From positions 1 to 34,753 of the forward strand of contig JAFGNU010000052.1 in the NCBI GenBank assembly GCA_016926875.1: a stretch of DNA of 34,753 nucleotides. The letters run 5' to 3'. The position numbers were made by a program, and so were the translations under genes. This document shows positions 13,934-23,053 of the stretch, in pieces; position 1 is the stretch's first letter; each line of letters starts with the position of its first letter. The DNA is from Anaerolineae bacterium (GTDB lineage Bacteria > Chloroflexota > Anaerolineae > Aggregatilineales > Aggregatilineaceae). The notes below the pieces were generated by a model, which made no database searches, was not told the DNA's origin, and was given only the letters and a program-made list of their open reading frames with translations.

Positions 13934-16900
13934 TCAATCCGGCTGGTGCTGTTTCTTGAGCAGATCGCCCGGCTGCCAGCCGGTGGTGGCGCGCAGACTG
14001 ATAACGGCCCGGTGCAGGGGAACCCGGCGCAAAAACGAATCATGGTAGTCGGTGCCGGTGATGTTGTTTGCCTGCTGCTGGATAGTGTCCCAGGCTGCGC
14101 CCAGCCAGGTATCCGCCGCCGCGTGTTCGCCCAGTCCGCGCGCTGCTGCTGCTCGTAATGCGAATATCTCCTGGGGTGACGTGTCTTCCAGCAGCAGGAT
14201 GTATTCCAGCGGGTAGCGCAAACAGTTCTGGACTTCGTCGTACTTGTGCAGGGCAAGGTGTGCCAGCGCCCATGCCACCTCCGACAGCGGGTAAAGGATA
14301 GGCAGCCGGACCCGGCTCACGGCCAGCGCGGCCCGCTTGGCCCACTGCTTGGCGCCGGTTGTGTCATCTTCTGCCACGCAGCAGCGCACCAGTGCCAGGG
14401 CAGGCGAAACAACATCTACTTCACCGATCAGCGGGTCGGGTGTGTCAAGCAGGTTGTGCAGGATAAGACGCGCCCGGTCCGGGTTCCCGCGCCACAGTTC
14501 CAGCCGGGCCAGCAGCACCCGCGCGCCAAGCCCCAGCACATTTGCATCTTCGCTGACTTCAACCGCCTGCCGGGCGAAATCGTAGGCTTGCTCGATAGCG
14601 CCCAGCTTCATATAGGCCAATCCCAGCGCAGCCAGGGACCGCCATGCAACCGATATGTCCAGGTGTGTTTGCGGCAAGGATGAAAGCTCCTGTGCCAGCG
14701 CCAGTACTTTGATCCAGTTGCCTTCATAGATGGCTAACCGTGTTTCGTTGTAGGCCAGGGCTTGCCGGAATTCGGCATGATCGGTGGATGCGCTCAGGCT
14801 GCGCATGTCGTCCAACAGCCGCCGCATAGTGACCATGTCACCCCCGCGATAGGCAATGTCGATCTGGGTTTGGACCGCGTTTAGTTCGCCCCAGCGATCA
14901 TGCAGCCGGACATACAGCGCCCGCCCGCGTTCAGCCGCCATTCTGGCGTCGGTGAGATCACCCTGGCCCAACAGGTGAATCGCGCGTTGGAGCGAGGCGC
15001 GCGCCTGCCGCGAGTCGTCCACATCTGGCAGCAGGTGCTCAAGCGCGGCCATCATATCAGGCGGGTAGTACAGTCCGGCAGTAGCCGTCTGGCGGCGGAA
15101 CTCGGCACGCAGCGCCAGCAGGTCAAACCGGATAGCGGCCAATGACTCCGATAACTGGTCTACGTCCAACTCGGCAGCGTGCTCGTCAAGGATGCCCTGG
15201 GCTACCTCGGCGTAACGATTGGCCTCGGCCATCGCGCCTGCCGTTTGCGCGGTGAGCGCGGCGCGCCAGGCATGGATCAGCGCAGGCGTCCATTCGCGCG
15301 CCTGGGCATAATGGTAAGCAAGCTGTGAAATATGCGGCAGTGTGTCCTCGTCGCGCTGCGCGAGCATCTCGGCAATGCGGCGGTGCAAAAAGCGGCGGCG
15401 GGGTGCGCTGGCGTCGGCGTAGATGATCTCGCGCACTTTGATGTGAGTGAACTGGTACAGTCCCGGCGTGGTTTCTTCCAGGATCAGCGCTCGCAGCACT
15501 TCATCCAGCGCCAGATCAAGCGAGAGAGACGGATCGGCCAGCGCGGCCAGCAGCTTTTCATCGATGTTGTGCTCGATCACGGCGGCGATGGTCAGCACCT
15601 CCTGCGCGGCGCGCGACAGCCGCCGGACGCGCCCCTGGATCATGCGCAGCACCGTGTCTGACAGGGGCAAATCTGCCGGTTGTTCTGGCAGCGCACCAGG
15701 GCGTAACTGCCAACCCCCGTGTTGATCGGCGTACAGGATGCCCTGCTCAACCAGGGCGCGCAGTGTTTCGACCACAAAAAACGGATTGCCTGCCGTTTCA
15801 CGAAACAGCAGTGGAGCCAACTGGCCGGTGTCCTGCTCGATCACCTGTGACAGCAGGCGGGTTAGCTGAGCCAGCGGGAGAGGCGGCAGGTGAATGTGTG
15901 TTGTTGGCGCAGGAGCATGAACCGAACTGGTCGGCCAGTCCATCAGCGGCGAGTCGAACGAGACTTCCTCGTCGCGCAGCGTAGCCAGCACCATCAGCGG
16001 CAGGTCGTGGCAGCGCCGCAGGGCGTGATTCAAACAGGCCAGGCTGGCAGGATCGGCCCAGTGCAGGTCTTCGGTGACCAGCCACAGACCAAAACCGGAT
16101 GATGCTAACAGCCGGATCACCTGGGCGACGGCTTCCTGAAGCCTCACGCTGGCATCAGGTGTACGGCCCGGCCTGTGAATGGCGACCCCCGGCGGGTCCG
16201 GCTGCAAAGCGGGCACCAACTGCGCGAGATCGGCGCGGGCGACCGGGTCGAGCCGGTCGGCTACCCGATCTACGGCTTTGTACATCAGGTCAGAAATCAG
16301 TTGGTAGGGCGTTCCGGCTTCCATCGCGTAGCAGTTGCCGGTGATGACCGTTACAGCCGGGCCGGGGACGCGGCTCACGGCCTCTTCGACCAGGCGGGTT
16401 TTGCCCATCCCGGCGGGGCCGGTGATCAGCATCAGGCGGCTGTGGTTCTGCTGGCAGATTTGCCATTCCGCCGCGATCTCTGCTAATTCGTGATCGCGTC
16501 CTACCAGCGGCATCTGGTGCAGTTCGGTCACGGCGGGCGCTGGCGCGGTCACCGGCGCCGGGGATTTGACCGGTTTCACACAGCGTCCCTGGCGGATGTC
16601 TTCATACAGGCGGGTGGTTTCTTCAAGCGGCTCGGCCTCAAGCTCATCGCGTAATATCTGTGCGCACTGCTGGTACTGCCGGACGGCGGCGCTGCGGTCG
16701 CCGGTTGCGCAGTAGGCGCTCATCAGCGCGCGGTGAGCCGCTTCTTGCAGCGGGTCATGTTCCAGCAGCCGGTGGGCATAGCGGATCACGCTGCTCCAAT
16801 CGCCGTTTTGCTGGTTAACCGCGATCAGGTGGCGCAGCGCGGTTAAAAACTGCTGGTGTGCGTGCTCGCGTTCCAGCAGCGCCCAGTCGGCGTACACGTC

Positions 16901-17317
16901 TTTGAGCAAATCGTCATGATAGAGCGCCACGACGTCCTGCAACCCGGCGCAGTCGGGCGGCTCGTGGCTGTACGCATCCATCAACGCTTTCTCAAACGCT
17001 TCATAGTCCACCCACAGCGCAGCGTCCGGTGCGATAGCCAGCTCGTTACCCTCGGCTGCGATCAGGTCATCATCGTGGGGCCGCAGCGCCTTGCGCAGCA
17101 GGTATAGGGTCCGGCGCAGGCGCTCTTGAGCGCGTGCAGGGGCAGCATCCGGCCAGAAGACAGCCTGGACTTCCTCGCGCGTGATGCGGCGCTGGCGGTT
17201 CAAGATCATAAAGGCGCAGAACGCGGCGGGCTGGGGGGGCAGCGAAACAGCACGCTCGTCAATGGTCAGCCGGAAAGGGCCAAACAGGTAAAAGCGAAAC
17301 AGGGCGTTGGTAAGCAT
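13934..17317 (-). CDS. BTAD-domain transcriptional regulator with ATPase and TPR-like repeats
   Basis: A 1127-residue regulator of the SARP/large-ATPase type. The N-terminus (about 1-90) is a winged-helix DNA-binding domain (FYLFGPFRLTIDERAV, REEVQAVFWPD, RLRRTLYLLRKAL). The bacterial transcriptional activator domain follows (about 110-255, ending DELEAEPLEETTRLYEDI). Next is an AAA-type ATPase with Walker A GPAGMGKT at 300-307 and a Walker B-like LWLVTEDLHWAD near 412-422. The last 500 residues are helical repeats of TPR character. Such proteins integrate a small-molecule or protein signal through the repeats and ATPase. The ATG at 17317 has GGAG at good spacing; the frame continues to a TTG at 17365, which I rejected. 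It is divergent from the kinase-like locus, which it may control; that is inference. Confidence 0.9.
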   Translation of the reverse strand: MLTNALFRFYLFGPFRLTIDERAVSLPPQPAAFCAFMILNRQRRITREEVQAVFWPDAAPARAQERLRRTLYLLRKALRPHDDDLIAAEGNELAIAPDAALWVDYEAFEKALMDAYSHEPPDCAGLQDVVALYHDDLLKDVYADWALLEREHAHQQFLTALRHLIAVNQQNGDWSSVIRYAHRLLEHDPLQEAAHRALMSAYCATGDRSAAVRQYQQCAQILRDELEAEPLEETTRLYEDIRQGRCVKPVKSPAPVTAPAPAVTELHQMPLVGRDHELAEIAAEWQICQQNHSRLMLITGPAGMGKTRLVEEAVSRVPGPAVTVITGNCYAMEAGTPYQLISDLMYKAVDRVADRLDPVARADLAQLVPALQPDPPGVAIHRPGRTPDASVRLQEAVAQVIRLLASSGFGLWLVTEDLHWADPASLACLNHALRRCHDLPLMVLATLRDEEVSFDSPLMDWPTSSVHAPAPTTHIHLPPLPLAQLTRLLSQVIEQDTGQLAPLLFRETAGNPFFVVETLRALVEQGILYADQHGGWQLRPGALPEQPADLPLSDTVLRMIQGRVRRLSRAAQEVLTIAAVIEHNIDEKLLAALADPSLSLDLALDEVLRALILEETTPGLYQFTHIKVREIIYADASAPRRRFLHRRIAEMLAQRDEDTLPHISQLAYHYAQAREWTPALIHAWRAALTAQTAGAMAEANRYAEVAQGILDEHAAELDVDQLSESLAAIRFDLLALRAEFRRQTATAGLYYPPDMMAALEHLLPDVDDSRQARASLQRAIHLLGQGDLTDARMAAERGRALYVRLHDRWGELNAVQTQIDIAYRGGDMVTMRRLLDDMRSLSASTDHAEFRQALAYNETRLAIYEGNWIKVLALAQELSSLPQTHLDISVAWRSLAALGLAYMKLGAIEQAYDFARQAVEVSEDANVLGLGARVLLARLELWRGNPDRARLILHNLLDTPDPLIGEVDVVSPALALVRCCVAEDDTTGAKQWAKRAALAVSRVRLPILYPLSEVAWALAHLALHKYDEVQNCLRYPLEYILLLEDTSPQEIFALRAAAARGLGEHAAADTWLGAAWDTIQQQANNITGTDYHDSFLRRVPLHRAVISLRATTGWQPGDLLKKQHQPD

Positions 17318-17470
17318 AAGTTGGCGCTCCGGTTGTGTGCTGGAATGATGAACCGGCAACTGCAAACAGTATCCCGCATAGATTTATGCTGTTCAGTATA
17401 GCGCATTTAGCCTGTTGTGCGGCTGGCGCTGCACGATCAGGCACGTGGTTGTGCAGGACTATCGGCCCGT

Positions 17471-17500
17471 TTGGTATTCCAACCCCCGGCTGCGTACAAT
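17471..17500 (+). promoter_or_regulatory. Promoter of the kinase-like locus
   Basis: TTGGTA (17471-17476), an 18-base spacer and TACAAT (17495-17500). The leader to the ATG at 17552 would be about 45 bases, with AGGGG at 17540-17544 as the ribosome site. It lies in the 234-base divergent gap shared with the giant regulator. Confidence 0.6.
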
Positions 17501-17551
17501 AGAGGGCGTTGAATATTGGATGCATAGGTACTGTTTGCCAGGGGTGTCACG

Positions 17552-20500
17552 ATGAGCGCTCGACCGCCGGGACGTCGTATGGAAAGCCTGTTTGATAACC
17601 GCTATCGCTACGACTATATCTACCCGCGTGGCCGGTCGGGCGAAACGCTGCGTGCTTACGATACCCAGGACAACGACCGCCCGGTCGTGATCAAACGCCC
17701 CGCGCCGCAGGATGCGCCCCCGATGCGCGCCGGGCAGGAAGTCAGCATCCGCAACGAGAAAAAGGCGCTGGAGCGTTTATCCGGGCATTCTGTGCTGACC
17801 GAACTGCGCGGCAGCGGATCGTTCCGCGTGGGCGGGCATACGCACGAATATATTGTGATGGACCTGGCAGTCGGGCAGATCGCCGAAGACATGGTGCTGG
17901 AACTGGCCGAGCAGGGCGAATACCTGCCGGAGTTGGAAACGCTGGTCATCATGGATAACCTGCTTGACCTGCTGGCGTATGCCCACGATCACCAGGTGAT
18001 CTACAACGATGTTGATGCCAAGCATTTGTTCTGGGACCGCGACAACTACCGGCTGAAGGTGATCGACTGGGGGAACGCGGTCTTTACCGACGAACCGGGC
18101 GCGCTGCCAACCGTGACACGCTCCGCCGACATTTACCAGTGCGGCGAGCTGTTGTTTTTTATTCTGACCGGCGGCAACCGGCTAACCACGCAGGTTGACG
18201 AAGGCGGTGATACGTTCTTTGTCAACTTTGGCCCGGATGCCGAGCGTATCCCGGCCCGGCTGCAAACCGTCCTGACGCGCGCCGTGCATCCCGATCCCAA
18301 GCGCCGCTATGGCGACATCAGCGAGCTGCGCCACGCGCTGGGCGAGTACCGTCAACCGCTTGAAAAAGCGCGTGACGAGATCGTGTCACGTGTGCACAAG
18401 CGCGTGCGTTCGACCGCCAGCAAGGAAGAACTTGAAGAACTGGCCGACTCGCTGCAAGACGCGCTCAACATGGACCCCGGCTATCCAAAAGCGACGGCGC
18501 TGGCCGCGGAAATCCAACATTTTCTCAGGCAGATCAGCATCCAGGCAGACCTGGACGCCGTGCGTATTTACCTGGAAAGCGGCAACTGGCCGCGCGCGGT
18601 GTCGCTGCTGCATGATTTGCTGCCCACCGCGGAAGCGGAAAACGAACCGTTGATCCGGTTCCTGATTGCAGCAACCGTCACGCTGGAAGATTTGCAGATC
18701 GCGTCTGTGCCGGATGGGTTCCTGGATGCGTTGGACCCGCTGTTTAAGGGTGACGCTCCGGCTGCCGGGCAGGTGCTGCTTGCTGCAACCGGGGTAGGCC
18801 CCAAAGCCCGCCAGGCGCAGTGGCTGCTGGCGGAGCAGTTGGCGACGCTGGTGTCGGATGTGGTGCTGCTGCGTCCACACCTGGTGCGTTTGCGGCATGA
18901 TTTGCAGGCTGTAGCAGGCGCAGAACGGGCGCTGGCCGTGCTGGACGACGCTGAAACGCTGCTGGACAGCGCGCCGCTGCCCGGCCTGACCGGTTTGCAA
19001 GTGGTCTATCAGCAGGCTGAGGCGATCCTGGCCCGGTTGGAGCCGGAGCTAGACGACCTGGCAGGCAGCCGGGAGCCGGTAGAACATGATGCTGCGCTGG
19101 CATCATTGGGACGCGCGCGCCATGCAGCGAATGAAGTGGCGCGGCAGTTGGAGGAAGTTGGAAACTACATCTACGGCGAACCGTCACATGCAGGCGATCT
19201 GCTGTACCGCGCGTCGATGATCGATCCCACCTCGCCGTATTTTGACGCCTTGCACGACTACTTCGACGAGGTGCACCAGGCGATCACGGCGCTGGGCCAG
19301 TTCAAGCCCAAAAGCGACGGGACCAACCTGGCGGCATGGTTTGCCGGTGTGCAAGACTTCTTGCAGCCGTACCTGGAAGATTTGCCGGACAGGCAGCTAC
19401 ACGCCGCTGCGGCTGCGATAAGACGCGCTGCCGAAGGCTGGACAACCGTTGTTAATTACCTGGCGCTGGGGCGTCGCCAGCCGACCATTGAGATGCTGCG
19501 CACCACAGCGGACACGCTGCGTCCCTATAACGAGGTGGCCGCTGCCTGGATGGGAACGCTGGCGAACCGGCTGCCTGATACAACATATACCGAGCGGCTC
19601 AGTCCCAATACGCGCCTGGCTGACCTGCTGATCGACGGGTGGAAAGCCTGGGACGGCGGGCAGGGCACGGTTGCCGCCGAGATGGGCCGCCGGGCGCACA
19701 AACAGGCGACCACCGACGGCGAGCGGCTGGCTGCCGACCGGCTGTGCAAGCTGGGCGAGTTGTTGGAAAACTGGCTGGCAGACGATGGCCCCCGCGATGC
19801 TGAGCGCACCGATCAGGCCGAAACCGAAGTGCTGGCGATCTTTCTGACTGAAGAGGAGCAGGAGCGGCGCACGTTTGCCGATCAAATGCCCAACACGGGG
19901 CTTTACCTGCGGGCGATGAGCCGGGGTATTGTATCCTATATGCACCAGAGCAGCAGCGGCGGCTGGCGGGCGCTGTATATGCATTATGTGCTGCGCGGTA
20001 TGCTGTCCCTGCTGGACGATAACCTGGATGATGCCGAGTTCTGGCGCAATGCTGCCGCCAACACATTCGAGGAAGCCCGCACACACCGCGCTTTCCAGGT
20101 ATTGGACCGGGCGCTGACCGGGCGGCGGTTGGTGCAGGCTGCCGAAAAAGCGCTAAACGGGGTATCCGGCCCGAATGATCTGGCGGCAGTGCGCGAAGCG
20201 CTGAATGCCCCGTTGGCCGGGGAAATGCTCACTGGGGCGGAGCAGTCGGTGCAGTTGCTATCCGACGCGCTGCGTAGCTGGTCGGATGGCGACTTTCACA
20301 GCGTGCGGCAGGCGTTGGACGAATCGCTGGACCAGATCGACCGGGCGATCCAGGTGGCCGACCTGCACATCGATTCGTTCGTGGAGTGGTTGACCGATCT
20401 GCGCGATGCTGCCGCCGAGCTTCAGCAGGCGCGGCTGGTGATCGAACAAAAGGCGCTGTCTACCAGCGAAGAACCCGATCCGGCGATTGCCGAAGCGCAC

Positions 20501-21853
20501 CACCAGATCGTAACGCTCACGCTGGACACGCTGGGGCCGGATTATGCGCACCAAGTGCGGCAGTGGGAGGAAATGTACGGGGCGGTGCTGGAAACGTATA
20601 CGACCCAGCGCCTTGATCGCCGGGAAAAGCTGGCCGCTTTTGACCGGCATTTTGCCTCATTGTTTATCAGCAAACACCCGTCCTATCCCCTGTTCCGGCA
20701 TTGGGAGTCCGTGATCGAGAATCTGCCGGAAGAAGCACCAGAAGACGACGTCATCGCACTTGAATCGATCGGGCCGACCGGCGAAGATGCATCGCTGGCT
20801 TACCTGGAAGATGACCGCGAACCGGAACCGGACGCGCAGCTCATCCGGGCGGGCAGGCGTGAAGGTGAACTGCCCTGGAACCTGATCATTATCGGCGCGT
20901 TGATCGTGCTGGCTGTCGCCATCGCGTTTGGCGTGATGCGCTACACTGGCCGGGAGGATAAGCCGCTTGATGAGGATGGCGCGGTGCCGACCGGCGTTAT
21001 CGGCCCGGCTGTTCAGCCAGATGAAACGGAAGCCGCCGCAGCGCTGCCGTCTCCAACTGCGACCAGGGCGCCGACCGATACGCCTATACCCTCATCGCCC
21101 ACACCGACATTGACGGCCACGCTGGAATCGCCAACCATCACGCCGACCGAAGCTCCCACCGAAACGCAGGCGGTAGAAGCAACGCCGACGGTATTTGTGA
21201 CCAGCACTATTGCCCCCAGCGCCACCCCGGCGCCGGTTGCCGCATCGAACAAACCGAACCGGGACGTGCTGGTCGCGCTGGCTGAACTGCCCGGCGAGCT
21301 GCGTCCCTGGCCTGACGGGGCGTTTGAACCCGGCGATGGCAATAGCTGGATGCTGTCAACGGCTGGCAGCGAAGATGGTACGCTGGCGATTGAGCTGTCG
21401 CCGGAACTGATGAGCGAGTTGTTCCAGCCGGGAGTAGCCAATACACTGATCGAAGCCAGGGCCGTGCTGGAATTAGTCGCCTACGATCCGGCCTCGATGG
21501 CAAACGGCGAAGTTGGATTTGGCCTGGGCGCGGAAAACTCGTTCGGCCAGCGAACCATCGGGCAGGTGCAGTACGTTGAAGAATCCCTGGTTGACCTGGG
21601 CATGAACCAGAACGGCCAGTTCCGGTCACGGACGCAGGCGCCGTTGGGCAGCGCGCAGATAGAACTGACGGTGCGGCGCGTGGACGATACCACCTTTGGC
21701 TTTCTGGTGGATGGCCGGTCACTGGGCGATTCGGTGGCGCTGTTTGCCGAGGGCGATCCGGTTACGTTGATCGTGTTTGTGTCGGGCACGGATGTTGTGG
21801 TGGAAATTAGCACATTTCTTATTGATTTTAGACCACGAGACGAGTTACCGTAG
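17552..21853 (+). CDS. Kinase-like domain, long helical repeats, membrane helix and outer beta domain
   Basis: A 1433-residue protein. Residues about 15-270 are a eukaryotic-type protein kinase fold: Lys48 in PVVIKRP, a probable helix-C Glu69, a catalytic loop IYNDVDAKHLFWD (Asp153) and a DFG-position DWG (172-174). The loop departs from HRDxKxxN: Asp155 replaces the Lys, and His158 replaces the Mg-binding Asn, so activity is uncertain. Residues about 275-1080 are helical, TPR-like in places. A membrane helix follows (about 1107-1127, NLIIIGALIVLAVAIAFGVM), then a Thr/Pro-rich stalk (about 1155-1230) and a beta-rich C-terminal domain of about 200 residues that I cannot name. The kinase would be inside and the C-terminus outside, like PknB in outline. 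It is first of three same-strand genes, with 34 bases to the next. Confidence 0.85.
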   Translation: MSARPPGRRMESLFDNRYRYDYIYPRGRSGETLRAYDTQDNDRPVVIKRPAPQDAPPMRAGQEVSIRNEKKALERLSGHSVLTELRGSGSFRVGGHTHEYIVMDLAVGQIAEDMVLELAEQGEYLPELETLVIMDNLLDLLAYAHDHQVIYNDVDAKHLFWDRDNYRLKVIDWGNAVFTDEPGALPTVTRSADIYQCGELLFFILTGGNRLTTQVDEGGDTFFVNFGPDAERIPARLQTVLTRAVHPDPKRRYGDISELRHALGEYRQPLEKARDEIVSRVHKRVRSTASKEELEELADSLQDALNMDPGYPKATALAAEIQHFLRQISIQADLDAVRIYLESGNWPRAVSLLHDLLPTAEAENEPLIRFLIAATVTLEDLQIASVPDGFLDALDPLFKGDAPAAGQVLLAATGVGPKARQAQWLLAEQLATLVSDVVLLRPHLVRLRHDLQAVAGAERALAVLDDAETLLDSAPLPGLTGLQVVYQQAEAILARLEPELDDLAGSREPVEHDAALASLGRARHAANEVARQLEEVGNYIYGEPSHAGDLLYRASMIDPTSPYFDALHDYFDEVHQAITALGQFKPKSDGTNLAAWFAGVQDFLQPYLEDLPDRQLHAAAAAIRRAAEGWTTVVNYLALGRRQPTIEMLRTTADTLRPYNEVAAAWMGTLANRLPDTTYTERLSPNTRLADLLIDGWKAWDGGQGTVAAEMGRRAHKQATTDGERLAADRLCKLGELLENWLADDGPRDAERTDQAETEVLAIFLTEEEQERRTFADQMPNTGLYLRAMSRGIVSYMHQSSSGGWRALYMHYVLRGMLSLLDDNLDDAEFWRNAAANTFEEARTHRAFQVLDRALTGRRLVQAAEKALNGVSGPNDLAAVREALNAPLAGEMLTGAEQSVQLLSDALRSWSDGDFHSVRQALDESLDQIDRAIQVADLHIDSFVEWLTDLRDAAAELQQARLVIEQKALSTSEEPDPAIAEAHHQIVTLTLDTLGPDYAHQVRQWEEMYGAVLETYTTQRLDRREKLAAFDRHFASLFISKHPSYPLFRHWESVIENLPEEAPEDDVIALESIGPTGEDASLAYLEDDREPEPDAQLIRAGRREGELPWNLIIIGALIVLAVAIAFGVMRYTGREDKPLDEDGAVPTGVIGPAVQPDETEAAAALPSPTATRAPTDTPIPSSPTPTLTATLESPTITPTEAPTETQAVEATPTVFVTSTIAPSATPAPVAASNKPNRDVLVALAELPGELRPWPDGAFEPGDGNSWMLSTAGSEDGTLAIELSPELMSELFQPGVANTLIEARAVLELVAYDPASMANGEVGFGLGAENSFGQRTIGQVQYVEESLVDLGMNQNGQFRSRTQAPLGSAQIELTVRRVDDTTFGFLVDGRSLGDSVALFAEGDPVTLIVFVSGTDVVVEISTFLIDFRPRDELP

Positions 21854-21887
21854 TACGTGAACTGTGTAGGAACAGGAAAGGATCGTC

Positions 21888-23021
21888 ATGGGCGTGTCGG
21901 ACACGGCACTGGATAAGCTGTATGGCATTGGTAATTACATTGATACATTTGCTCTGGGGCACTACGCCCGCGTGTTGGAGGCGGACAGCCTGCAAGACGG
22001 GCGACCGGTAGCGTTTAAGGTCATGCGCCCGGAGCACCTGTCCGGCGATGGAATGCCCCAATGGGAAGCGCGTGCCTTCATCAACGAGGCCGATCTGCTG
22101 CTGCGGCTGGCGCATAACCCGGTGACGGTGCGCCTGTATGACTGCGGGTATGTCTCTGCGCCCGGCGAACGGCCTGAAGGGGGCGATATTATCTCCTTGG
22201 GGACCAACGTGCTCGCGTTTCGTGAGAATCTGTATCCCTACATCGCGCGCAACTGGCGACCGTACCTGGCGTTGGAACCGCTGCCGCGTCACCGTAACCT
22301 GTTTTACCAGATGAAACCTAACGCCAACGGGCGCCGCCGCCTGCCGACGGAAGAGGGGATCGATCTGGCGATGCAGTTTGCCGGGTTTTTGCGTGACGCG
22401 CACGACCAGCGCGTCGTATACCTGGATCACAAGCTGGAACACGTGTACTGGGATGGCCGGACGCTGCGCGTGATCGATCTGAACAGTTCGCGGCTGCTGG
22501 AAACCGGCACGCATACACTAGACCAGTCCTGGCGGCAGGATATTCATAACCTGTGCGTGGGCATTCTGTACCCGGTGTTTACCGGCCTGTCACCGCTAAA
22601 AGGCGCGTTGATGCCCCAACCGGCAGCTCAGGACGAGGTCGAGCAACGGTATGCCGACGTGGATCACCTGGATTTTGGCGTGGAGCCAACGCTCAGCGCC
22701 AGTTTACAGGACTTGTTACAGCGGGGCGCGCGGCACGATCTGCCGGATGTGCGCGCTTTTGTGACTGGCTTGGAACGGGCTGCCGGGCGGTTGGGTTGGG
22801 ACCTGCCGGGACTGCATACGCTCCCGGCGCTGCGCGAGGCCCGGCAGTACATGCGTAATGGGCTGGCTCAACTGCGCCAGGGACAGGAAGCGATCCGCAC
22901 GGCGCGTGAAAGCCTGCTAGAAGCGGTGATCCTGGATGACATCAATGAAGACATGGAAGCGGAACTGCGCCGCCTGCTGACGCAGATCAACGAGGCTCTA
23001 AACTGCCGGGTGATCCCTTGA
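21888..23021 (+). CDS. Stand-alone kinase-like protein with diverged catalytic loop
   Basis: A 377-residue soluble protein whose first 290 or so residues follow the eukaryotic-type kinase pattern. Lys44 lies in PVAFKVM and Glu67 in FINEADLL. A hydrophobic hinge region (YLALEPLPR) is followed by the catalytic loop VVYLDHKLEHVYWDG (Asp180, Lys182) and DLN (197-199) in place of DFG. His185 stands where the Mg-binding Asn normally is, exactly as in the upstream kinase-like protein. The two share the wider pattern HDxxVxYxD...H[LV][FY]WD...VID. The C-terminal 90 residues are helical (REARQYMRNGLAQLRQGQEA). AGGAAAGGA precedes the ATG. The spacing of 34 and 32 bases to its neighbours implies one operon. 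Catalysis or pseudokinase scaffolding are both possible. Confidence 0.83.
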   Translation: MGVSDTALDKLYGIGNYIDTFALGHYARVLEADSLQDGRPVAFKVMRPEHLSGDGMPQWEARAFINEADLLLRLAHNPVTVRLYDCGYVSAPGERPEGGDIISLGTNVLAFRENLYPYIARNWRPYLALEPLPRHRNLFYQMKPNANGRRRLPTEEGIDLAMQFAGFLRDAHDQRVVYLDHKLEHVYWDGRTLRVIDLNSSRLLETGTHTLDQSWRQDIHNLCVGILYPVFTGLSPLKGALMPQPAAQDEVEQRYADVDHLDFGVEPTLSASLQDLLQRGARHDLPDVRAFVTGLERAAGRLGWDLPGLHTLPALREARQYMRNGLAQLRQGQEAIRTARESLLEAVILDDINEDMEAELRRLLTQINEALNCRVIP

Positions 23022-23053
23022 GCGACAAGATAGGATAAACGAGGAAACGCCGC

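Noticed and set aside
21013..21441. Minus-strand frame rich in Val-Gly-Val-Ser repeats
   Set aside because: This is the mirror image of the Thr/Pro-rich stalk codons; the same occurs at 31444-31716 and 5045-5251.
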